From Diaminobutyricibacter sp049994905 (lineage in GTDB: Bacteria; Actinomycetota; Actinomycetes; Actinomycetales; Microbacteriaceae): DNA of 64,000 nt. Location of the stretch: NCBI RefSeq assembly GCF_049994905.1, contig NZ_CP188258.1, positions 1,054,001 through 1,118,000 on the forward strand, written 5' to 3'. Below are positions 53,121 to 61,641 of this stretch, one piece after another (position 1 is the stretch's first letter; every line of letters starts with the position of its first letter). The notes under the pieces are model-generated. The model worked only from the letters and a program-made list of their open reading frames with translations, did no database searches and was not told the DNA's origin. A program made the position numbers and the translations under genes.

Positions 53121-54911
53121 GTGACGAACACTGAGCCGGCCGGCGCAAGCCAGGATCGCTACGTCATCGGTATCGACTACGGCACGCTCTCCGGGCGAGC
53201 AGTCGTCGTACGCGTCTCCGACGGGGCCGAGCTCGGTTCGGCAGTGCTCGACTATCCCCACGCTGTCATGGATTCGAGGCTGGCTTCGACCGGTACGACG
53301 CTTCCTCCCGACTGGGCCCTGCAGGTGCCGGGCGACTATGTGGAGGTGCTCCGCACCGCTGTTCCGCAGGCCGTCCGTCAGGCGGGCATCGACCCCGCAA
53401 ACGTGATCGGAATCGGTACCGACTTCACTGCGTGCACCATCCTCCCGGTAACGGCCGACGGCACCCCGCTCAGCGAGCTCGCCGAGTTCTCCGGCCGGCC
53501 GCACGCGTATGTGAAGCTCTGGAAGCATCACGCCGCACAGCCTCAGGCCGACCGCATCAACGCACTCGCGGCCGAGCGCGGCGAGAGCTGGCTGCCGCGG
53601 TACGGCGGGCTGATCTCGAGCGAGTGGGAGTTCGCGAAGGGGCTGCAGCTCCTTGAGGAAGACCCCGAGATCTACGAGCGCATGGACCACTGGGTGGAGG
53701 CCGCAGACTGGATCGTCTGGCAGCTGACCGGTCGCTACGTGCGCAACGCGTGCACGGCCGGCTACAAGGGCATCCTGCAGGACGGGCAGTACCCGAGCCG
53801 CGACTTCCTCGCCGCACTCAACCCCGACTTCGACGGTTTCGCCGACGACAAGGTCGCCCACGAGATCGGCCAGCTCGGCGACGCCGCAGGAACCCTGTCT
53901 GCGCAGGCCGCGGAATGGACCGGCCTTCCCGAGGGCATCGCCGTCGCCGTCGGCAACGTCGACGCGCACGTGACAGCCCCTGCGGCCCAGGCAGTCCAGC
54001 CCGGCCAGATGGTGGCCATCATGGGAACGTCCACCTGCCACGTGATGAACGGCGACATCCTCACCGAGGTCCCCGGTATGTGCGGCGTGGTCGACGGAGG
54101 TATCGTCTCCGGCCTCTACGGCTACGAAGCCGGCCAGTCCGGTGTCGGCGACATCTTCGCGTGGTACGTCGACAACCAGGTTCCGAAGAGCTACACCGAT
54201 GCTGCGCGCGACGCCGGGGTGAGCATCCACCAGTATCTGACCTCGCTCATCGAGGACCAGCCGGTCGGCGGTCACGGCCTGGTGGCTCTCGACTGGCATT
54301 CCGGCAACCGGTCGGTGCTGGTCGACCATGAGCTCTCCGGGGTGGTGCTGGGCACGACACTCTCGACGAGGCCCGAGGAAATTTACCGCGCCCTGCTCGA
54401 GGCCACCGCGTTCGGCACCCGCACGATCGTCGAGACTTTTGCGGCGAGCGGGGTTCCGGTGACCGAGTTCATCGTCGCCGGCGGCCTGCTGAAGAATGCG
54501 TTCCTCATGCAGGTCTACTCCGACGTACTGCGGCTGCCGATTTCGACGATCGCCAGCGAGCAGGGTCCCGCGCTCGGCTCGGCGATTCACGCCGCGGTGG
54601 CCGCAGGCGCCTATCCGGATGTGCGGGCCGCCGGAGCCGCGATGGGCAAGCTGGATCGCGCCGTCTACACGCCGAACGAAGAGTCGGCCGCCGCATACGA
54701 CCGTCTTTTCGCCGAGTACCGCGTACTGCACGACTATTTCGGACGCGGCGGCAACGACGTGATGCACCGGCTCCGCGCGCTTCGCCGCGAAGCCCTCGCG
54801 GGGCGTGCAGCGGATGCCGTCCCCCGCACACCACGCCACGCTGCGGCCGTCGACACGACCGGCCCCGAATCCGATACCGAGACCCCTGCCGTCGAAGGAG
54901 CCTCCCTGTGA
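53121..54911 (+). CDS. araB: L-ribulokinase
   Basis: A 596-residue FGGY kinase that phosphorylates L-ribulose with ATP, the second step of arabinose breakdown. Motifs: YVIGIDYGTLSGRAVVVRVS (N-terminal phosphate loop), GIGTDFTACTILPV, AYVKLWKHHAAQPQADRINA (ribulokinase-specific), GNVDAHVTAPAAQAVQPGQM, IMGTSTCHVMNGD and FIVAGGLLKNAFLMQVYSDV. A disordered C-terminal tail of about 40 residues is extra. GTG 53121 follows AAAGGAG; the in-frame extension upstream covers the promoter and operator. araD overlaps its stop by 4 bp. Confidence 0.96.
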   Translation: MTNTEPAGASQDRYVIGIDYGTLSGRAVVVRVSDGAELGSAVLDYPHAVMDSRLASTGTTLPPDWALQVPGDYVEVLRTAVPQAVRQAGIDPANVIGIGTDFTACTILPVTADGTPLSELAEFSGRPHAYVKLWKHHAAQPQADRINALAAERGESWLPRYGGLISSEWEFAKGLQLLEEDPEIYERMDHWVEAADWIVWQLTGRYVRNACTAGYKGILQDGQYPSRDFLAALNPDFDGFADDKVAHEIGQLGDAAGTLSAQAAEWTGLPEGIAVAVGNVDAHVTAPAAQAVQPGQMVAIMGTSTCHVMNGDILTEVPGMCGVVDGGIVSGLYGYEAGQSGVGDIFAWYVDNQVPKSYTDAARDAGVSIHQYLTSLIEDQPVGGHGLVALDWHSGNRSVLVDHELSGVVLGTTLSTRPEEIYRALLEATAFGTRTIVETFAASGVPVTEFIVAGGLLKNAFLMQVYSDVLRLPISTIASEQGPALGSAIHAAVAAGAYPDVRAAGAAMGKLDRAVYTPNEESAAAYDRLFAEYRVLHDYFGRGGNDVMHRLRALRREALAGRAADAVPRTPRHAAAVDTTGPESDTETPAVEGASL

Positions 54912-55624
54912 CCGCGCCGACCTTCGCTCCTGAGGTCGAGCAGGCGATCGACCGCATCCGCGCCGATGTCGCTGACCTCCACGGGTATCTCGTGTCGAAC
55001 GGCCTCGTCGTGTGGACCGGCGGCAACGTGTCCGGTCGCGTCCCCGGCGCCGACCTGTTCGTCATCAAGCCGAGCGGTGTCGACTACGACGATCTCGCAC
55101 CGCACACCATGATCCTCTGCGACCTCGACGGCGCGGTCGTCCCGGGCACGCCGGGCAGTGATCGCGCCCCATCGAGCGACACAGCCGCGCACGCCTACGT
55201 CTACCGCAACATGCCCGACGTCGGCGGAGTCGTGCACACCCATTCGACGTATGCGACCGCGTGGGCGGCCCGGGGCGAGCCCATTCCGTGTGTGATCACA
55301 GCGATGGCCGACGAGTTCGGCGGGGACATCCCGGTCGGCCCGTTCGCGATCATCGGCGACGACTCGATCGGGCGCGGCATCGTCTCAACGCTCACCGGTC
55401 ATCGTTCACGTGCGGTCCTCATGCAGAACCACGGCCCGTTCACGATCGGACGCGATGCCCGTGACGCCGTGAAAGCCGCGGTGATGCTCGAGGATGTGGC
55501 GCGCACCGTGCACATCGCTCGCCAGGGCGGCCCGCTCATCCTCATCCCGCGAGACGCGATCGACGCGCTCTTCGCCCGCTACCAGCACGTCTACGGCCAA
55601 CCGACCGAAAAGGAACTCCACTGA
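54908..55624 (+). CDS. araD: L-ribulose-5-phosphate 4-epimerase
   Basis: A 238-residue class II aldolase-fold enzyme converting L-ribulose-5-P to D-xylulose-5-P, the entry to the pentose phosphate pathway. Features: VVWTGGNVSGRVPGADLFVI, KPSGVDYDDLAP, APSSDTAAHAYVYR, zinc-binding GVVHTHSTYATAWAARG (two His), PVGPFAIIGD and ALMQNHG-type VLMQNHGPFTIG with the third His. GTG 54908 overlaps araB; its stop shares one base with the araA start. Confidence 0.96.
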   Translation: MTAPTFAPEVEQAIDRIRADVADLHGYLVSNGLVVWTGGNVSGRVPGADLFVIKPSGVDYDDLAPHTMILCDLDGAVVPGTPGSDRAPSSDTAAHAYVYRNMPDVGGVVHTHSTYATAWAARGEPIPCVITAMADEFGGDIPVGPFAIIGDDSIGRGIVSTLTGHRSRAVLMQNHGPFTIGRDARDAVKAAVMLEDVARTVHIARQGGPLILIPRDAIDALFARYQHVYGQPTEKELH

Positions 55625-57141
55625 TGCCGAAACCGGCCACAACCCTCGACCACTACGAAGTCTGGTTCCTGACCGGCAGTCAGCACCTGTACGGCGAGGA
55701 GACGCTGCGGCAGGTCGCCGACCAGTCCCGTGCCATCGCCGAGACCCTCGGGGCGGCCGATGACGTGCCCGTGCGCATCGTCTGGAAGCCCGTGCTGAGC
55801 GACGCCGACGCCATCCGACGTGCCGCGCTCGACGCGAACAGTGACGACGCCGTGATCGGACTGATCGCGTGGATGCACACCTTCAGCCCGGCCAAGATGT
55901 GGATCGCCGGCCTCGACGCGCTCCGCAAGCCGCTGCTGCACCTGCACACGCAGGCGAACGTCGAGCTGCCGTGGGCCGACATCGACTTCGATTTCATGAA
56001 CCTCAACCAGGCTGCTCACGGCGACCGCGAGTTCGGGTACATCCAGACCAGGCTCGGCGTCGACCGCACGACGGTCGTCGGCCACGTCTCCGACCCGCGG
56101 GTGACGAGCCGCGTCGGCACGTGGATGCGCGCTGCAGCCGGATGGGCGGCCACGCGTTCCCTGAAACTCGCCCGCTTCGGCGACAACATGCGCTACGTCG
56201 CCGTGACGGAAGGGGACAAGACCGAGGCGGAGCTGCGCTTCGGGGTGCAGGTGAACACGTGGGGGGTGAACGAGCTGGCGGATGCGGTCGACGCGGCCAC
56301 CGCATCCGACATCCACGCACTCGTGGCCGAGTACGAAGACCTCTACGAGGTCGTGCCGGAACTGCGACGCGGTGGCGACCGCCACCAGTCGTTGCGGGAC
56401 GGCGCGGCGATCGAGCTCGGGTTGCGGTCGTTCCTCGAAGGCGGCGACTTCGCCGCGTTCACGACCAGCTTCGAAGACCTCGGCAGCCTGAAGCAGCTGC
56501 CGGGCCTCGCTGTGCAGCGCCTGATGGCCGACGGCTACGGTTTCGGCGCTGAAGGCGACTGGAAGACGGCAGTGCTGGTGCGCGCCGCGAAGGTGATGGG
56601 AGCGGGCCTGCCGGGTGGGGCATCCCTGATGGAGGACTACACGTACGACCTGACTCCGGGCGCCGAGAAGATCCTCGGGGCGCACATGCTCGAAGTCTGC
56701 CCGACGCTGACGAGCGCGCGCCCGACGCTCGAAGTGCATCCGCTCGGCATCGGCGGCAAAGACGACCCCGTGCGCCTGGTCTTCACGGCCGACTCCGGCC
56801 CCGGCGTCGTGGTGGCGCTGTCGGATATGCGGGACCGGTTCCGGCTGGTCGCCAACGTCGTCGACGTGGTGCCGCCGACCGCCCCGCTGCCGAAACTTCC
56901 CGTCGGACGCGCCGTCTGGGAGCCGCGACCCGACTTCGCGACCAGCACGGCGGCATGGCTGCAGGCCGGTGGTGCACACCACACGGTGATGTCGACCGCC
57001 GTCGGCGTCGAAGCGTTCGACGACTTCGCACGCATGGCCCGCACCGAACTGCTGGTGATCGACGAGACCACCACGCTGCGCGAATTCACCAAAGAGGTGC
57101 GCTGGAACGCGGCGTACTACCGGCTGGCGGGCGGGCTCTGA
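55624..57141 (+). CDS. araA: L-arabinose isomerase
   Basis: A 505-residue enzyme converting L-arabinose to L-ribulose with Mn(II). Diagnostic segments: YEVWFLTGSQHLYGEETLRQ, VIGLIAWMHTFSPAKMWIAG, LHLHTQANVELPWADIDFDF, MNLNQAAHGDREFGYIQTRL, GYGFGAEGDWKTAVLVRAAK and LGAHMLEVCPTL with the metal-binding Glu/His residues. Usual length. The order araB-araD-araA with overlaps makes a single transcriptional unit. No arabinose transporter is linked, so uptake must be encoded elsewhere. Confidence 0.97.
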   Translation: MPKPATTLDHYEVWFLTGSQHLYGEETLRQVADQSRAIAETLGAADDVPVRIVWKPVLSDADAIRRAALDANSDDAVIGLIAWMHTFSPAKMWIAGLDALRKPLLHLHTQANVELPWADIDFDFMNLNQAAHGDREFGYIQTRLGVDRTTVVGHVSDPRVTSRVGTWMRAAAGWAATRSLKLARFGDNMRYVAVTEGDKTEAELRFGVQVNTWGVNELADAVDAATASDIHALVAEYEDLYEVVPELRRGGDRHQSLRDGAAIELGLRSFLEGGDFAAFTTSFEDLGSLKQLPGLAVQRLMADGYGFGAEGDWKTAVLVRAAKVMGAGLPGGASLMEDYTYDLTPGAEKILGAHMLEVCPTLTSARPTLEVHPLGIGGKDDPVRLVFTADSGPGVVVALSDMRDRFRLVANVVDVVPPTAPLPKLPVGRAVWEPRPDFATSTAAWLQAGGAHHTVMSTAVGVEAFDDFARMARTELLVIDETTTLREFTKEVRWNAAYYRLAGGL

Positions 57142-57201
57142 CCGGCGCCTCGCGCCTCGGTCTCCGTTCGCGGTACCGGCCCAGGTGTCAGTCGCGGGTT
57201 C

Positions 57202-57213
57202 TAGGCTTGCACC
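57202..57213 (+). promoter_or_regulatory. Leaderless-type -10 of the MFS gene
   Basis: TAGGCT (57202-57207) is followed by 6 nt and ATG 57214, the same hexamer and spacing as at the ABC exporter gene. Confidence 0.45.
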
Positions 57214-58734
57214 ATGACTTTCGACCCAGCCGAGGCGCATCGCCGGAACGCTGAGCCGACCGGAGCATCCGCCGATCCGCCGTCACCGACGCGGGTGGCT
57301 GCGCTCGCGCCGGCACGCGGGGAGTTCCCGAGTGGCGGGGTTCTCAGCCCGCACTACCGCTGGATCAGCATCGGGATGTGCGTGCTCATCATGCTCACGG
57401 CGTTCGAAGCACTCGCCGTGACCACGATCATGCCGACGATCAGCCGGGAGCTCGACGGTGCGTCGCTGTACGCGTTCGCGTTCGCCGGCCCCCTGGCGAT
57501 CAGCGTGGTCGGGATGGTGCTGGCCGGGGCGTGGTCCGACCGCGGCAACCCGCGCAACGTTCTGTTCGCATCCGTCGCCCTGTTCGTCGTCGGCCTGCTC
57601 ATCGCCGGCCTCGCGCCGACGATGGGAGTCTTCGTCGTGGGACGTCTGGTGCACGGGTTCGGCGGCGGCGCCATGACCGTCGTGTTCTATGTGATCGTCG
57701 CGCGCGTCTACCCGCCGGTCCTGCATCCACGGATCTTCGCGGGCTTCGCCGCTGCCTGGGTCATCCCTTCGCTGATCGGGCCGCTCATCGCGGGACTCGT
57801 GGCCGAATCGGTCGGCTGGCGGTGGGTGTTCCTCGGCGTTGTCGCGCTGGTGCTGCTCGCGATGTTCATGGTCGTGCCCGTGATGCGGTCACTGCATGCG
57901 CCGGGCAGCGACATCGACCGGCCCGCCTGGAACATCCGACGCATCGGCTGGGCGGTCCTGGTCGCGCTAGCGGTGCTGGCCATCAGCCTGTCGGCGGAAT
58001 CGAGCGGGCCGGTGCAGTGGATCGTCCCCGTCGTGGCGGTGGTCGTCGCCGGGCTGGCCCTGAGGCCGCTGCTGCCGCCGCGCACATTGAGCGCGCGCCG
58101 CGGGCTGCCGAGCGTGATCCTGCTCCGCGGTCTCGTCGCGGCGACGTTCTTCGGCACCGAAGTGTACATCCCTTATATGCTGTCGAGCCAGTTCGGCCTG
58201 TCGCCCGCGATCGCAGGCCTTGCGCTGACGGCGGCCGGAATCACCTGGTCGGCGGCGTCGTGGGTGCAAGGGCGATTCCCGGGCATCAGTCATCTCGCCA
58301 GCATCCGGGTCGGAATGGGCCTGATGGCGATCGCGATCGCTGTGTCACTGGCGACGGCGCTGTTGGCGCTCGATCCGGTGATCCAGATCATCGGATGGGC
58401 CATCGCCGGCGGCGGAATGGGCCTCATGTATCCGAGGCTGACGGTCATGACCCTCGAATATTCGACGACGTCCGACCAGGGTTTCAACAGTTCGGCGCTG
58501 TCGATCGCAGACTCGATCGGGTCGGCGGTGGCCCTCGCTGCGACGGCAATCGCCTTCGCCGCGCTCCAGCCTGCAGGCGGAGCGTGGCCGTTCGCCGGGG
58601 CTTTCGCCGTCACCGGAACGATCTGCGTTGTGGCGCTGCTCCTCGGGGGCCGCGTGGTCGCCCGTCGTGGTGCCGCGCCCGACACCGTCTGTGTCGCCGG
58701 GGGCGCTGCGTCACACGCTGCCGACCCGCTCTGA
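57214..58734 (+). CDS. MFS transporter, drug-export (DHA2-like) type
   Basis: A 506-residue transporter with about 14 predicted helices after a 50-residue polar N-terminus. ISIGMCVLIMLTAFEALAVT opens helix 1; TIMPTISRELDGASLYAFAF is the typical DHA motif D1 region; AGAWSDRGNPRNVLFASVAL is motif A; VIPSLIGPLIAGLVAESVGW is motif C. The last helices end near residue 480 with a polar tail. It probably exports drugs or metabolites by proton antiport. No adjacent regulator. The start is supported by TAGGCT 6 nt upstream. Confidence 0.92.
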   Translation: MTFDPAEAHRRNAEPTGASADPPSPTRVAALAPARGEFPSGGVLSPHYRWISIGMCVLIMLTAFEALAVTTIMPTISRELDGASLYAFAFAGPLAISVVGMVLAGAWSDRGNPRNVLFASVALFVVGLLIAGLAPTMGVFVVGRLVHGFGGGAMTVVFYVIVARVYPPVLHPRIFAGFAAAWVIPSLIGPLIAGLVAESVGWRWVFLGVVALVLLAMFMVVPVMRSLHAPGSDIDRPAWNIRRIGWAVLVALAVLAISLSAESSGPVQWIVPVVAVVVAGLALRPLLPPRTLSARRGLPSVILLRGLVAATFFGTEVYIPYMLSSQFGLSPAIAGLALTAAGITWSAASWVQGRFPGISHLASIRVGMGLMAIAIAVSLATALLALDPVIQIIGWAIAGGGMGLMYPRLTVMTLEYSTTSDQGFNSSALSIADSIGSAVALAATAIAFAALQPAGGAWPFAGAFAVTGTICVVALLLGGRVVARRGAAPDTVCVAGGAASHAADPL

Positions 58735-58760
58735 GCGCAGCGCTCTGCCACGATGTTCCC

Positions 58761-59888
58761 ATGACGGGATCGCGCACGGTGGTGGTCGCGCCGGACTCCT
58801 TCAAAGGTTCGGCGTCTGCCGCCGAGATCGCGCGGGCGATTTCCGTCGGCTGGACGAGCGTGCGGCCGGACGACCGCGTCGTGCCTGCCCCCATGGCGGA
58901 CGGCGGCGAAGGAACCATCGATGCCTTTGAGCTCTCGATCCCCGAAGCCACACGCATCCCCATCGTCGTGCAGGGCCCGGCCGGCGCGCAGGTGGCGACG
59001 TCGTGGCTGCTGCTCCCGTCGAGCGCGGAATTTCCCGGCGGCGTCGGCCTCGTCGAGCTTGCCGCAACGAGCGGGATCACGCTCCTTGACGAGCTCGCCC
59101 CACTGGACGCGCACACGCTGGGTTTCGGCCAGGCGATCGCCGACGCACTCGACCACGGTGTCTCGCGACTACTGCTCGCGATCGGCGGGAGCGCATCCAC
59201 CGACGGAGGTGTGGGCGCCCTCGCCGCACTCGGCGCACGGTTCTCCGACGCGCAGGGCCGGCCCATCCGCCTCGGCAACCGCGGACTCGGAACGCTGGCG
59301 CGTGTCGACCTCAGCGGACTTCGTGCTCTTCCGGATGGGGGAGCCGCCATCCTGAGCGATGTCACGAACCCGTTGCTCGGTCCCAGCGGCGCTGCGGCCG
59401 TATTCGGTCCGCAGAAGGGTGCGAACGAAGCCCAGGTGCTCGGCCTCGAGTCCAGCCTCGCCCGGCTCGAACGCCTCGTGCGAACGGCGCGGCCCACGGT
59501 GCGTGGAACGACACCCGGCGCGGGGGCGGCGGGCGGGACAGGCTTCGGCCTGCTCGCCTGGGGAGCCGTGCTCGCCCCTGGTGCCGACGCGGTCGGCGCC
59601 GCACTGGGCCTGCCGGTCCTTGTCGCTGCTGCCGACGTGGTCGTCACCGGAGAAGGCAGATTCGATGCGCAGTCGGCCGCGGGCAAGGTGCCGACCTATG
59701 TCGCGGGCCTCGCCCGGTCTGCCGGTGCCCGGGCTCTCCTTGTCGCCGGCACGATCGACGCGGATGACGTTCCGTTCGACGACGCCGTCTCACTCGTCGA
59801 ACTCGCGGGCAATGCGGCGGATGCGATGGCCGACCCGGCAACCTGGGCTCGCGCGGCGGGCGCGCTGCTGGCATCGCGCATCCGCTGA
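58761..59888 (+). CDS. glxK: Glycerate kinase (GlxK/GarK type)
   Basis: A 375-residue type-1 glycerate kinase forming 2-phosphoglycerate from D-glycerate with ATP. Motifs: VVVAPDSFKGSASAAEIARA, VPAPMADGGEGTIDAFELS, LLLAIGGSASTDGGVGALAA, DVTNPLLGPSGAAAVFGPQK, GAAGGTGFGLLAWG and VVTGEGRFDAQSAAGKVP. It could channel glyoxylate-derived glycerate into glycolysis, but no glyoxylate carboligase is nearby. ATG 58761 has CACGAT 6 nt upstream and no Shine-Dalgarno sequence. It converges on xylB across a repeat-rich 208-bp gap. Confidence 0.94.
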   Translation: MTGSRTVVVAPDSFKGSASAAEIARAISVGWTSVRPDDRVVPAPMADGGEGTIDAFELSIPEATRIPIVVQGPAGAQVATSWLLLPSSAEFPGGVGLVELAATSGITLLDELAPLDAHTLGFGQAIADALDHGVSRLLLAIGGSASTDGGVGALAALGARFSDAQGRPIRLGNRGLGTLARVDLSGLRALPDGGAAILSDVTNPLLGPSGAAAVFGPQKGANEAQVLGLESSLARLERLVRTARPTVRGTTPGAGAAGGTGFGLLAWGAVLAPGADAVGAALGLPVLVAAADVVVTGEGRFDAQSAAGKVPTYVAGLARSAGARALLVAGTIDADDVPFDDAVSLVELAGNAADAMADPATWARAAGALLASRIR

Positions 59889-59901
59889 CGCTCGGCCCGC
59901 T

Positions 59902-59982
59902 GGCCGTGCGCCTGCGCCGCTCGCCGTGCGCCGCTCGCCGTGCGCCGCTCGCCGTCTGGCCGTCTGGCCGTATGGCCGTCTG
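59902..59982. repeat. Mixed 14-bp and 8-bp tandem repeats
   Basis: GCCGTGCGCCGCTC occurs twice (59923-59936, 59937-59950) after a longer variant. GCCGTCTG, GCCGTCTG, GCCGTATG and GCCGTCTG (59951-59982) follow. It lies between the convergent glxK and xylB genes. The rest of the gap holds inverted repeats such as GAGAGTG (60008-60014) with CACTCTC (60029-60035), possible terminators. Confidence 0.7.
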
Positions 59983-60096
59983 GCGGCCGAGTGTGCCCGT
60001 TCCGGCCGAGAGTGGTCGTTCTGCAGGGCACTCTCGTCCGCAACAGCCGCTCTCGGCGGCGGGCGCTCGGTGCTCGGGCGCGGGGCCAGGCGCCCG

Positions 60097-61539
60097 CTAC
60101 GCGCTCAGCGCCGCGTACCGCGCATACTGCTCGCGGACGACCCGCCGGTGGTCCCGCGCCGGCTCCGCGACGATCGCCAGCGGCCACGACGGACGGGCGC
60201 CGGTCAGCACCCATGCCGCTTGCACGGCAGCGCCGTTCGCCACGTATTCGCCGGGCTCCGGAATCACCACCGCCGCGTCGAAGACCTGCGCCGCCACGGC
60301 AACCACCGCCGGGTTCTGGGCGGCGCCGCCGATGATCAGGATGCGCGTCTCACGCACCCCGACCGCCCGCACGGCGTCGAGCCCCGCGGCCAGCCCGCAC
60401 AGCATCCCTTCGACGGATGCGCGCGCGAGGTTTCCGCGCGACGACGACGCAAGGGTGAGTCCGTGGAGGCTCGCCGTCGCATCGGGAAGGTTCGGCGTGC
60501 GCTCGCCTTCGAAGTAGGGCACGAGTACGACCCCCTCCGACCCGGCTTCGGCGGAAAGCGCGAGCTCGGCGAGACCGGCGTGGTCGACGTCGAGCACGCG
60601 GGCGACGGCGTCGAGCACGCGGGCAGCGTTGAGGGTCGCGACGAGGGGGAGTGAGAGGCCGCTCGCGTCGGCGAAACCGGCGACGGCGCCGGTGACATCT
60701 GCGGTCGGATGCTCGGTGACGGCGAACACCGTCCCGCTCGTTCCCAGGGACACCACGACGTCGCCTGCGCCGGCGCCCAGCCCGAGCGCAGCGCCTGCGT
60801 TGTCGCCGGCACCGGGGCCGACGATGACACCGGCCGGTGTCGACCCGGCAGCCTCGGCGGCACCAAGGACCCGGGGGAGAACGACTGCGCCTGCCGGGCC
60901 TTCCGTGCCGGCCTCGCGACCCGGGCGCCCGAGCGCTCGTTCGAAGAGGTCGAGGTCGTATGCACCGGCGGCAGCGCTCCAGTAGGCCGTGCCGCTCGCG
61001 TCGGACCGGTCGGTGCGGAGTTCCTCCAGCACCGGCCCGAGCGGGCTCTCGCCGACCGGGCCGAAGCCGCGGAGCCGCCAGGTGAGCCAGTCGTGGGGGA
61101 GCGCGACAGCTGCGACACGAGCGGCGTTGGCGGGCTCGGTGTCGCGCAGCCAGCGCAGCTTGGTCGCGGTGAAGGATGCGACCGGGACGACTCCGGTCCG
61201 TCGCGAATACTCGTCGGCGCCGACCTCCGCGATCAGGTCGAGCGCGGCCTGCGCGCTGCGGGTGTCGTTCCAGAGGAGCGCGGGCCGGATGACCTGGCCC
61301 GCTTCATCGAGGATCACCATGCCGTGCTGCTGGCCTGCCACCGCGATCGCGGCGACATCGTCGAGACCGCCGGCGTCGGCGATCGCGGTCTGGAGGGCAT
61401 CCCACCAGAAGGCCGGGTCGACTTCGGTGCCGTCGGGGTGGACCGCCCGGCCGGAGCGCACGTGTGCTCCCGACTCGAGGTCGCGCACGACGACCTTGCA
61501 GCTCTGCGTGGATGAGTCGACTCCGGCGACAAGCGTCAT
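60097..61539 (-). CDS. xylB: Xylulokinase
   Basis: A 480-residue FGGY-family kinase phosphorylating D-xylulose to xylulose-5-P. LVAGVDSSTQSCKVVVRDLE is the phosphate loop; AVAGQQHGMVILDEAGQVIR carries the xylulokinase QQHG motif; LLWNDTRSAQAALDLIAEVG follows; GAGDNAGAALGLGAGAGDVV and SLGTSGTVFAV complete the second nucleotide site. ILIIGGAAQNPAVVAVAAQV is near the end. ATG 61539 follows GAAGGAA. It lies downstream of xylA in the same direction, with a long hairpin between them. Confidence 0.95.
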   Translation of the reverse strand: MTLVAGVDSSTQSCKVVVRDLESGAHVRSGRAVHPDGTEVDPAFWWDALQTAIADAGGLDDVAAIAVAGQQHGMVILDEAGQVIRPALLWNDTRSAQAALDLIAEVGADEYSRRTGVVPVASFTATKLRWLRDTEPANAARVAAVALPHDWLTWRLRGFGPVGESPLGPVLEELRTDRSDASGTAYWSAAAGAYDLDLFERALGRPGREAGTEGPAGAVVLPRVLGAAEAAGSTPAGVIVGPGAGDNAGAALGLGAGAGDVVVSLGTSGTVFAVTEHPTADVTGAVAGFADASGLSLPLVATLNAARVLDAVARVLDVDHAGLAELALSAEAGSEGVVLVPYFEGERTPNLPDATASLHGLTLASSSRGNLARASVEGMLCGLAAGLDAVRAVGVRETRILIIGGAAQNPAVVAVAAQVFDAAVVIPEPGEYVANGAAVQAAWVLTGARPSWPLAIVAEPARDHRRVVREQYARYAALSA

Positions 61540-61564
61540 GGTTGTTCCTTCGGTGCTTCGACGA

Positions 61565-61621
61565 CGAACGGTGAGCCCTGCACGCGACACGCGGGACGCT
61601 TCATGCAGGACTCACCGTTCG
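61565..61621 (-). terminator. Intercistronic hairpin between xylA and xylB
   Basis: CGAACGGTGAGCCCTGCA (61565-61582) and TGCAGGACTCACCGTTCG (61604-61621) pair over 18 bp with one mismatch, loop 21 nt, no T-run. It starts 21 bp after the xylA stop codon and probably stabilises xylA mRNA or lowers xylB expression. Confidence 0.65.
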
Positions 61622-61641
61622 GCGATCGGGATGGGGTGTGA

